Assembly (NCBI GenBank): GCA_937871155.1
Contig: CALMXV010000177.1
Location: forward strand, 1-5,923
Length of the DNA stretch: 5,923 nt
Direction of reading: 5' to 3'
DNA from: an uncultured Taibaiella sp.
GTDB taxonomy: Bacteria > Bacteroidota > Bacteroidia > Chitinophagales > Chitinophagaceae
Below are positions 1 through 5,923 of this stretch, in pieces. The notes beneath the pieces were generated by a model. It did no database searches. It worked only from the letters and a program-made list of their open reading frames with translations, and was not told the origin of the DNA. The position numbers and the translations under genes were made by a program. Positions within the stretch are counted from its first letter, which is position 1, and every line of letters starts with the position of its first letter.

Positions 1-1083
1 ATCTTCTATAGCATCAGCTATCACTTCTATACCAATTATTTTCTTCACTTGCTTTGAGCAAAAAATACCAATACTTCCTGTGCCACAATATAAATCATAC
101 AGTATTTCATTACCGGTGAAGCCCGCAAATTCTCTAGTCACTTGATACAATACTTCTGCCTGATAACTGTTGGTTTGAAAAAAAGATTTAGGTGATATTT
201 TATACTTAAAGTCTTCTAAAGTTTCTTCAATATACCCTTTGCCCAAAAAGGTGATGACCTCTTGGTCGTGTAAGCTATCATTTACTTTTCCATTGATGGT
301 ATAATGAAGCGAAGTGATTTCAGGTAGTTCTTGTAATAGATGATTCAAGATGGCTTCCCGTTCATTCTTATTTTCTTCTTTAAAAACCATATTGACCAAC
401 AATTCTCCTGATTTAGACAATCGCATTATAACATTCCTCAACCAACCAGACTGTTGGCGAAAGTCATAGTAAGAATAGCCTTTCTTTTCGGTATAGGTTC
501 TAAGAACTTCAAGAAGCTTATTGGTAGGGTCGGCTTGGAGGTAGCAAGTATGAATAGGTACTACTTTATCAAACAAGCCCGGTGCATGAAAGCCCAATGC
601 AGGCTCTTTAGGAAGTGGTTCACCTTGGGCAGCTTGTAATTCCTCGTTCGTACGATATCGTTGAGCAGAAAAAGTAAACTCTAACTTATTGCGGTAATAC
701 ATTTCCTTTTTGCTGCCTAGGATGGGGGCTATTTCAGGTAGCTCCACTTGTCCTATTCGGGTAAGCTGGTCTGCAACTTGTTGATGCTTGTAAATAAGCT
801 GTTGTGGGTAGGGAAGCATCTGCCATTTGCAGCCTCCGCAGTTACCAAAATGTTGGCAAAATGGAGTGATACGCAATGGTGATGGAGAAGTGATTTCAGT
901 AACTCTTCCTTCTGCATAGCTTTTCTTTGATTTGGTAAGCCGCACTTGGATGACATCGCCCGGAACTACATTTTCTACAAAAACTACTTTGCCATCTTCA
1001 GTATGTCCAATGCTTTTGCCTTCGGCTGCATAGGCATCTATCTTAAGGTCGTTTAATACGGTCTGCTTTTTTTTCCTTGACAA
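1..1083 (-). CDS. rlmD: 23S rRNA (uracil-C5)-methyltransferase, RlmD/TrmA family (partial, 3' end outside window)
   Basis: This SAM-dependent enzyme is expected to methylate C5 of a uracil in 23S rRNA (U1939 for RlmD) in the cytoplasm. I translated 361 codons on the minus strand with no stop. Residues about 7-66 form a TRAM RNA-binding domain. Three iron-sulfur cysteines follow in a C-x5-C-x2-C pattern (C76, C82, C85), with the probable fourth ligand at C180 (PIHTC). The SAM-binding part shows SFFQTN (300-305) and motif I, DLYCGTGSIG (330-339), then a GIE motif. The DPPR motif, catalytic cysteine and terminal glutamate should lie beyond the left edge; E. coli RlmD has 433 residues, so roughly the last quarter is missing. 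The start is placed at TTG (1083-1081): a TAA stop lies a few codons upstream, no ATG or GTG lies between, and the first in-frame ATG (codon 89) falls after the TRAM domain and three Cys ligands. The family is secure. RlmD rather than TrmA or RlmC is favoured by the TRAM domain plus Fe-S cysteines, but the exact target base is inferred. Confidence 0.88.
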   Translation of the reverse strand, partial: MSRKKKQTVLNDLKIDAYAAEGKSIGHTEDGKVVFVENVVPGDVIQVRLTKSKKSYAEGRVTEITSPSPLRITPFCQHFGNCGGCKWQMLPYPQQLIYKHQQVADQLTRIGQVELPEIAPILGSKKEMYYRNKLEFTFSAQRYRTNEELQAAQGEPLPKEPALGFHAPGLFDKVVPIHTCYLQADPTNKLLEVLRTYTEKKGYSYYDFRQQSGWLRNVIMRLSKSGELLVNMVFKEENKNEREAILNHLLQELPEITSLHYTINGKVNDSLHDQEVITFLGKGYIEETLEDFKYKISPKSFFQTNSYQAEVLYQVTREFAGFTGNEILYDLYCGTGSIGIFCSKQVKKIIGIEVIADAIED

Positions 1084-1105
1084 TTCTATAAAAGTTAAAA
1101 CGGTG

Positions 1106-1113
1106 CAAATTTA
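1106..1113 (-). promoter_or_regulatory. Bacteroidota -7 promoter element for the rlmD-like gene
   Basis: Read on the minus strand, this is TAAATTTG followed by CACC, an exact match to the Bacteroidota -7 consensus TAnnTTTG. Transcription would begin about 5 bases downstream, giving a leader of roughly 17-19 nt before the TTG start at 1083. No good -33 TTTG is visible at the expected distance, so the call rests on the -7 element and its position. Confidence 0.55.
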
Positions 1114-1146
1114 CACTTATATATGTCTATGGCATCAGGATTAAAT

Positions 1147-1154
1147 TATTTTTG
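1147..1154 (+). promoter_or_regulatory. Bacteroidota -7 promoter element for the thioredoxin/PPIase operon
   Basis: TATTTTTG matches TAnnTTTG exactly. It would start transcription near 1160, leaving a leader of about 67 nt before the ATG at 1227. No clear -33 TTTG is seen around 1121-1127, and AT-rich DNA yields such 8-mers by chance fairly often, so support is moderate. A weaker alternative, TATTTTAG at 1211-1218, has one mismatch and would leave almost no leader. Confidence 0.45.
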
Positions 1155-1226
1155 ACTGTTGTATTGCCAACACTTAGTAGATAATTGATGTCTCTTACGG
1201 GTGAAACAACTATTTTAGTCCAAATT

Positions 1227-2672
1227 ATGAAGAAGGTTAATTTTTTGATATTCCTTTTCTTTATGGGAATGTCTGCAGTCGTATCTGCAAAAGATGGTTA
1301 TAAAATCAAAGTCCATCTTAAGAACAACAAGGATACGATGCTCTATCTGGTTCACTATTTCGCAGAGCCACTACCCAAAATCTACAAAGCAGATTCAGCC
1401 CGTATTAATAAAAAAGGCGAGGCTACTTTGTTCAGAAAGGATTCTATTCTTGGAGGCATCTATATGATTTTACCTTCTGAAAGAAACTCTTATTTTGAAT
1501 TTCTAATGACGAATGGTACAGATATGACCATTTCGGCTGACATGAAAGATTTACCTTACAGCGTTTCATTTGTAGGCTCCGATGAAAACTCTAAGTTTTA
1601 TGAATACGTACACTTCCTTAAAAGCTTTGGTGAAAAACAAGAAGCATTTAAAAAAGAAATGAGCCAAGCTAAAACAGCGAGAGATACACAAGCTATAAGA
1701 GATAAAGCTAGTGCGGTCACTAAAGATTTGACTCTATATAGAAATAACTACGAGAAGAAATATCCGAACACCTTACTTGCAAATATTTTTAACGCTTTAG
1801 AGGTGCCAGTAGTACCTCCTGGTAATCATTTTTTGCCGGATGGAACCAAAGACACCTTGTACTCCTACTACTATTACAAAAACCATTTTTGGGATAAGTT
1901 TAATTTCAAAGATGATCGTTTAATTCATGCCCCAATATTTCATGCAAAGCTGGATGAATATTTTAATAAGGTAACGTACCCTTATGAAGACAGTGTAATA
2001 AAAGAAGCAGACCTTTTATTAGCACGAATTCCAAAACGTACTGAGTTGTTTAAATATGCTTTGTATTGGATTACCTATAACGCTCAAACAAGCAAAATCA
2101 TGGGAATGGATCGTGTGTTTGTACACATGGTGATGAACTACCACATGAAAGGCGATGCTTTTTGGTTGGATAGCGATCAGCTAACTAAATATTATGAAGA
2201 AGCCTTAAAAAAATCACCTAACCTCATAGGTCAAGTAGCACCGGAATTACAACTAAAAGATACCGCCGATAAAGTGGTTAAGCTATCGGATATTAAATCA
2301 AAATATACCTTACTCGTATTTTGGGAGCCTACCTGTGGTCATTGTATGCAAGAAGTTCCGAGAATCGACTCGGTATATCAAGCTTCATTAAAAGCAAAAG
2401 GCGTAAAAATAATAGGTATTAAAACAGACGACCCGCCAGAAACTTGGAAAAGCTTTATTCGCAAGCATAAACTATATGATTGGATCAATCTTTACGACCC
2501 TGAAAATACATCTAACTTCAGAGGTAAATATGATGTGAGAAGTACTCCAATCTTGTATCTGCTTGACGAAAATAAAATCATTATTGGTAAACGATTAGAC
2601 TATTCCAATATTGAAACCGTAATCGATATTACTGAAAGAAAAAAAGCTGATAAATCTTCAATTAAAAAATAA
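1227..2672 (+). CDS. Exported thioredoxin-fold oxidoreductase with DUF4369/DUF5106-like N-terminal region
   Basis: This is probably a periplasmic thiol-disulfide oxidoreductase of the TlpA-like group of Bacteroidota; its partner proteins are unknown. The 481-residue product begins with a signal peptide (KK, hydrophobic core to about residue 19, likely cleavage after V-S-A at 21). Residues about 24-125 resemble DUF4369, a beta-rich domain common in these proteins. Residues about 170-325 resemble DUF5106 (helical, with NHFWDKFNF, APIFHAKLDEY and KIMGMDRVFVH). Residues about 334-470 are an AhpC/TSA-thioredoxin domain with FWEPTCGHC, where C370 and C373 are the redox pair and the only cysteines, and a cis-proline at P441 (STP). 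The tail is lysine-rich. Translation could also begin at TTG 1185 or ATG 1188 in the same frame, adding 13-14 residues, but ATG 1227 directly precedes the lysine pair of a normal signal peptide. It is the first gene of an operon with the PPIase 18 bp downstream. The domain names are from memory of the families, not a search; the thioredoxin assignment is firm. Confidence 0.9.
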   Translation: MKKVNFLIFLFFMGMSAVVSAKDGYKIKVHLKNNKDTMLYLVHYFAEPLPKIYKADSARINKKGEATLFRKDSILGGIYMILPSERNSYFEFLMTNGTDMTISADMKDLPYSVSFVGSDENSKFYEYVHFLKSFGEKQEAFKKEMSQAKTARDTQAIRDKASAVTKDLTLYRNNYEKKYPNTLLANIFNALEVPVVPPGNHFLPDGTKDTLYSYYYYKNHFWDKFNFKDDRLIHAPIFHAKLDEYFNKVTYPYEDSVIKEADLLLARIPKRTELFKYALYWITYNAQTSKIMGMDRVFVHMVMNYHMKGDAFWLDSDQLTKYYEEALKKSPNLIGQVAPELQLKDTADKVVKLSDIKSKYTLLVFWEPTCGHCMQEVPRIDSVYQASLKAKGVKIIGIKTDDPPETWKSFIRKHKLYDWINLYDPENTSNFRGKYDVRSTPILYLLDENKIIIGKRLDYSNIETVIDITERKKADKSSIKK

Positions 2673-2690
2673 ATCAAATAGAATATACCC

Positions 2691-4658
2691 ATGCAAAAAT
2701 TTGTTCTTAGCTGTTTAGCTGCTACCGTTTTTATTCAAAGCGGGCAAGCACAAACACTTTTTACTTATGGAAAAGAGACTGTAACAAAACAAGAGTTTTT
2801 AAGGAACTACGAGAAAAATACGGTGAATAAAAAAGTCGATTTTTCTGAAGCTGCTTTAAGAGATTACATCAACTTATATGCACTTTTTAAAATGAAAGTT
2901 AAAGAGGCAGAACAGTTGAAACTTGATACCATGCCGGCTATCCAAAGTGAATTAAACAACTATAGAAGACAGCTAGCTAAAAACTATCTTACCGATAAGC
3001 AGATAAGTGATAAGCTTTTGATGGAAGCCTATGAGCGCTCTAAACAAGATAGAAGAGTGGCTCATATCTTAATCACGGCACCAGCAACGATGTCGCCAGC
3101 AGATACATTAATTCGTTTCAAAAGAATTGATAGTATCTACAATGCCTTAGTGAAAAACAAAGCTGATTTTGCAACTCTTGCCAAAATATATTCAGACGAC
3201 GCTGGTTCTAAAAACAATGGTGGTGATATAGGTTATATGACTTCGCTGCAAACCATGTACGCTTTCGAAAACGAAGTATATAACACAGCTCCTGGAAAAG
3301 TCTCTAAACCTTTCCGTACATCATTAGGATACGATATCGTAAAAGTACTGGATGCAAGACCCGCTAGAGGGGAGATTAAAATAGCACAAATTCTTTTTGC
3401 AGCACCTCTTTCACAAGGCGAAGCCGGAAGAGCAGAAGCAAAAGCTGAAGCCACAAAAGTATATGAAGAGTTGAAGCATGGCGCTCCATTTGAAGTAATG
3501 GTGAAAGAACATTCAGATGATCAATATACCAAAGCAGAAGGTGGTGTAATGCAGTTTGGTGTGGGTAGTATGGTGTCAAGTTTTGAAGATGCTGCCTTTG
3601 CGCTTAATAAACCCGGAGAGATATCTCAGCCCATCTTAACAGACTTTGGCTATCATATTATCAAGCTTATTGAAAAATATCCTTTAAAACCTTTTGACTC
3701 TGTAAGTAATTCCTTGAAACGCACTATAGAGAAAGATGCTCGTTCTCAAGTGGCTAAAACCATCTACTTGGATAAGGTAAAACAGAAAAGTGGTTACAAA
3801 GAATATCCTGCCAATTTCCAAGAAGTATTGGTGAGAGTGAAACAACTTTCTGATACCGGTAAAAGTGCCGGCAACTTTACGGCTAAGGAATTTGCATCAA
3901 TGGTAAAACCTGTTTTTACTTTGGATAAAGTAAACTATACCCAAAGTGATTTGATGGGTTTTGCAGAAATGCTCACTCGTGGAAAGATAATGGGCAATAG
4001 AGAAAACACGATGAACGACATCTTTAAAATCTACTTAGATAAAGTACTTAACGACTATCAAGAACATAAATTAGAAGATGAAAATGTGGACTTCAAAAAC
4101 TTAATGAAAGAATATCGTGATGGTATCATGTTGTTTGATTTAATGGATAGAAATGTATGGTCTAAATCTTCAAAAGATTCTATGGGTCTTATGAATTATT
4201 ACGAAGCCAACAAATCGAAATTTATGTGGGAACCGGGCTTCAAAGGAAGTGTTTATCAATTTAAAGATGAAGCCACTTGGAAAAAAGGTATGAAACTATT
4301 GGAAGCTAAAAACAAACCATCAAACGAAGACTTCATCAAACAAATGAATGATGAAAAAAATCCGGATGCTGTACGTGTACAATCTGGTCATTTTGAATTT
4401 TCGAAATTTACAGATGCTCCAAAATCTGCATTAATTGCAGGCACTACAACTAAAGGAACAAAGAATGCAGATGGTACCTATACTGTAGTAAAGACTGATG
4501 AAGTATTAAATGCACCTTCACAAAAATCTTTAGATGATGCAAGAGGCTATGTGGTTGCAGAATATCAAGACTTCTTAGAAAAACAATGGAATGCTAACTT
4601 GAGAAGTCAATATCCGATGAAAATTGATGAAGCAACCTTGAAGAGTATGACTAAATAA
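2691..4658 (+). CDS. Exported peptidyl-prolyl cis-trans isomerase with tandem parvulin domains (SurA/PpiC-like)
   Basis: This is a probable periplasmic foldase that isomerises X-Pro bonds and chaperones exported or outer-membrane proteins. The 655-residue product has a signal peptide (hydrophobic core, then SGQAQ, cleavage near residue 20-21). Residues about 25-118 form a helical SurA_N-like segment. Two parvulin domains follow: residues 121-221 (RVAHIL, NNGGDIGYM, LGYDIVKV) and 228-329 (KIAQILF, EGGVMQFG, FGYHIIKL). Residues 340-655 are a mostly helical, charged region that I cannot assign to a named domain; such C-terminal extensions occur in Bacteroidota PpiC proteins. The two conserved active-site histidines are split: domain 1 keeps H125 but has D215 at the second position, and domain 2 has Q233 at the first position but keeps H322. 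The only cysteine (C8) lies in the signal peptide and is too close to the N-terminus for a normal lipobox. The start ATG lacks a Shine-Dalgarno sequence. It is cotranscribed with the thioredoxin gene and followed by a terminator. Confidence 0.93.
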   Translation: MQKFVLSCLAATVFIQSGQAQTLFTYGKETVTKQEFLRNYEKNTVNKKVDFSEAALRDYINLYALFKMKVKEAEQLKLDTMPAIQSELNNYRRQLAKNYLTDKQISDKLLMEAYERSKQDRRVAHILITAPATMSPADTLIRFKRIDSIYNALVKNKADFATLAKIYSDDAGSKNNGGDIGYMTSLQTMYAFENEVYNTAPGKVSKPFRTSLGYDIVKVLDARPARGEIKIAQILFAAPLSQGEAGRAEAKAEATKVYEELKHGAPFEVMVKEHSDDQYTKAEGGVMQFGVGSMVSSFEDAAFALNKPGEISQPILTDFGYHIIKLIEKYPLKPFDSVSNSLKRTIEKDARSQVAKTIYLDKVKQKSGYKEYPANFQEVLVRVKQLSDTGKSAGNFTAKEFASMVKPVFTLDKVNYTQSDLMGFAEMLTRGKIMGNRENTMNDIFKIYLDKVLNDYQEHKLEDENVDFKNLMKEYRDGIMLFDLMDRNVWSKSSKDSMGLMNYYEANKSKFMWEPGFKGSVYQFKDEATWKKGMKLLEAKNKPSNEDFIKQMNDEKNPDAVRVQSGHFEFSKFTDAPKSALIAGTTTKGTKNADGTYTVVKTDEVLNAPSQKSLDDARGYVVAEYQDFLEKQWNANLRSQYPMKIDEATLKSMTK

Positions 4659-4720
4659 TAGTTTTAAAAGCCAAGTGCTTACAATCACTTGAATCAATAA
4701 AAACATTTAATTGAAAATTT

Positions 4721-4751
4721 AACGGCTATACTTTAAGGTGTAGCCGTTTTT
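4721..4751 (+). terminator. Intrinsic terminator of the thioredoxin/PPIase operon
   Basis: An 11-bp stem pairs 4721-4731 (AACGGCTATAC) with 4738-4748 (GTGTAGCCGTT), with one T-G wobble and a 6-base loop (TTTAAG). The right arm ends in a run of five T (4747-4751). It lies 62 bases after the PPIase stop codon. Read in the opposite direction there is no T run, so it should act only on plus-strand transcripts. Confidence 0.88.
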
Positions 4752-4946
4752 ATGTGGAGAAACGTATAATCAAAATACCTAGTACCACCATCAGGCAGCT
4801 ATATCATGTCTAATATTAATAGAGATGATAAGGCGACAATTAAGCTGATAAAAGAAAGTGCTACTAGCCAATCTGTAATAAGTACAAAACGGATGAGGCT
4901 CCAAAAAATATACACATCCCCTTAAGTTTAAGATGTAAAAACCGAT
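4752..4946. other. Intergenic spacer with no convincing gene
   Basis: The gene-free stretch between the PPIase stop (4658) and the ctpA start (4974) is 315 bp. Its first part is the 3' untranslated region and terminator, and its last part is a promoter; these 195 bases between them are unexplained. The longest plus-strand reading frame with an ATG is 4806-4925 (39 codons, beginning MSNINRDDKATIK). It has no recognisable motif, hydrophobic segment or promoter match, so I do not call it a gene. The minus strand has only a 17-codon frame starting with ATG. I saw no tRNA-like fold, long inverted repeat or tandem repeat. Confidence 0.5.
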
Positions 4947-4954
4947 TACCTTTG
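4947..4954 (+). promoter_or_regulatory. Bacteroidota -7 promoter element for the S41 peptidase gene
   Basis: TACCTTTG matches TAnnTTTG exactly and is followed by CTGC, the same TTTGC extension seen at the rlmD promoter. The start of transcription would be near 4959, giving a leader of about 15 nt before the ATG at 4974. At the -33 position there is only a partial match (TTAAG, near 4922-4926). The upstream terminator supports the need for a separate promoter here. Confidence 0.65.
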
Positions 4955-4973
4955 CTGCACTTTTTTACAAGCA

Positions 4974-5923
4974 ATGAATGAGCGAAAACCTTCTAGGTTG
5001 AAGGTGTGGACACCACTTCTTTTTTCTTTAATAATGATTTTGGGCATGGTACTGGGGTTTAAACTTCGGGACTCCCTGCGTAGCAAACGTGATATCGTCA
5101 CCGTATTGGAACGTAACGATCGACTAGAGCAAATTATTGACCTCATCAAAGAGCGATATGTAGATTCAGTAAACACTAACGAACTATACAATGATGCCAT
5201 CAATGGGATTCTTAGTCACTTAGACCCTCATACCGTCTATATTACTCCCGAAGAATTTTCAGGTGTTAGCGAAGATTTAGAAGGAAGTTTTTTTGGAATA
5301 GGGGTGGAATTTGCCATCATAAGAGATACTATCCAGGTAATGGCGGTTGTTTCAGAAGGTCCGGCAGCAAAAGTACATGTAGAAGTAGGAGAGCAAATAA
5401 TAAAAGTAGGTGATAGTATAGTGGCAGGGACTCAAATCACCTCTGAGCGTATCATTAAAATGCTTCGAGGTAAAGAAAATTCCAAAGTGCCCGTCACGCT
5501 TTACTCTACCATCTCCGGAAGAACTCGCAATGTTATAATTCAAAGAGGTGCTGTACCCATCTATAGTTTAGATGCTTCTTTCATGATAGATGTGACTACG
5601 GGTTATATCCGCCTCAATAGATTTAGTGCTACTACTTATGAAGAATTTAAAACCGCTCTTCAACAATTACAGTTAAAAGGTATGCAGCAGCTCATTTTGG
5701 ATTTACGTCAAAACCCAGGAGGCTACTTACAAGCTGCCACATCAATTGCCAGCGACTTTTTAGATAGTAATAAACTCATCGTATATACCGAAGGCAGAAG
5801 AAAACAACGCACCAGCTACGAAGCATCCGACCTACAGTTATTTAAAAATGGAAAATTAGCAATACTAGTAGATGAATCATCTGCTTCTGCTAGCGAAATT
5901 GTTGCCGGAGCTATTCAAGATTG
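4974..5923 (+). CDS. ctpA: Carboxy-terminal processing peptidase, S41 family (partial, 3' end outside window)
   Basis: This is an envelope serine protease of the CtpA/Tsp family, which cleaves exported proteins at or near their C-termini using a Ser-Lys dyad. The visible 316 residues contain a short basic N-terminus and one hydrophobic segment (about 12-30) that acts as an uncleaved anchor or signal; a linker helix region with DLIKERYVD; SHLDPHTVYITPEEF, the usual S41 N-terminal motif; a PDZ domain (about 104-185) with GIGVEF as carboxylate-binding loop; and the S41 core with DLRQNPGGYL (243-252) and DESSASASEIVAGAIQD (300-316). By alignment with characterised CtpA enzymes, the catalytic serine is S305. 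The lysine should lie about 25 residues later, just past the window, so catalytic competence cannot be confirmed here. ATG 4974 is used because the overlapping ATG at 4978 meets a stop after seven codons. The gene has its own promoter and lies downstream of the foldase operon on the same strand. Family certain; substrates unknown. Confidence 0.93.
   Translation, partial: MNERKPSRLKVWTPLLFSLIMILGMVLGFKLRDSLRSKRDIVTVLERNDRLEQIIDLIKERYVDSVNTNELYNDAINGILSHLDPHTVYITPEEFSGVSEDLEGSFFGIGVEFAIIRDTIQVMAVVSEGPAAKVHVEVGEQIIKVGDSIVAGTQITSERIIKMLRGKENSKVPVTLYSTISGRTRNVIIQRGAVPIYSLDASFMIDVTTGYIRLNRFSATTYEEFKTALQQLQLKGMQQLILDLRQNPGGYLQAATSIASDFLDSNKLIVYTEGRRKQRTSYEASDLQLFKNGKLAILVDESSASASEIVAGAIQD

Noticed and set aside
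454..639. A 61-codon plus-strand frame within the rlmD region
   Set aside because: It lies antisense to clear methyltransferase coding sequence with conserved motifs on the minus strand; its translation resembles no family I know.
753..956. A 67-codon minus-strand frame overlapping rlmD in another frame
   Set aside because: The rlmD frame over the same bases encodes the TRAM domain and the iron-sulfur cysteines, so this is an out-of-frame shadow.
1185..1190. Upstream in-frame starts TTG 1185 and ATG 1188 for the thioredoxin gene
   Set aside because: They would add 13-14 polar residues before a complete, standard signal peptide that begins at ATG 1227; possible but less likely.
2691..2714. 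Possible lipoprotein signal in the PPIase (Cys at residue 8)
   Set aside because: The cysteine follows only seven residues with no proper hydrophobic stretch before it, whereas a normal signal peptidase I site occurs near residue 20.
3233..3579. Two overlapping minus-strand frames opposite the PPIase gene
   Set aside because: They are antisense to conserved parvulin sequence and show no motif or promoter of their own.
4806..4925. 39-codon plus-strand frame upstream of ctpA
   Set aside because: It has no recognisable motif, initiation context or promoter match, and a frame of this length is expected by chance; kept only as a finding to check.
4946..5543. Minus-strand frames at 4946-5203 and 5352-5543
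   Set aside because: They oppose the S41 peptidase reading frame, which carries DPHT and PDZ motifs over the same bases.

Overview
The window looks like an ordinary chromosomal segment from a member of the Bacteroidota. This rests on AT-rich DNA, start sites without Shine-Dalgarno sequences, three exact matches to the Bacteroidota -7 promoter element TAnnTTTG at sensible distances from genes, and protein architectures typical of that phylum (a DUF4369/DUF5106-like thioredoxin protein, a tandem-parvulin SurA-like foldase, an S41 peptidase with an N-terminal membrane anchor). Chitinophagales or a related order is my guess; nothing in the sequence fixes the genus.

Layout. Positions 1-1083 (minus strand) hold the first 361 codons of a 23S rRNA uracil-C5 methyltransferase of the RlmD/TrmA family, which runs off the left edge and apparently starts at TTG. 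Positions 1084-1226 are a divergent intergenic region with back-to-back promoters. Positions 1227-4658 (plus strand) form a two-gene operon: an exported thioredoxin-fold protein with a CGHC active site, then, 18 bp later, an exported peptidyl-prolyl isomerase with two parvulin domains. A clear intrinsic terminator at 4721-4751 closes the operon. After about 200 bp without a convincing gene, a promoter at 4947-4954 precedes a carboxy-terminal processing peptidase (CtpA/Tsp family), which begins at 4974 and runs off the right edge just after its catalytic serine.

How the genes fit together. The three plus-strand products all act outside the cytoplasm and all handle proteins: thiol/disulfide exchange, proline isomerisation with chaperone activity, and proteolysis. 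They look like a small periplasmic folding and quality-control neighbourhood; this is inferred from families and adjacency. The rRNA methyltransferase is transcribed the other way and is functionally separate.

I found no mobile element, CRISPR array, tRNA, rRNA or clearly novel system. The points most worth a second look are the complementary loss of one active-site histidine in each parvulin domain, the facing promoters, the TTG start of rlmD, and the unexplained spacer upstream of ctpA.
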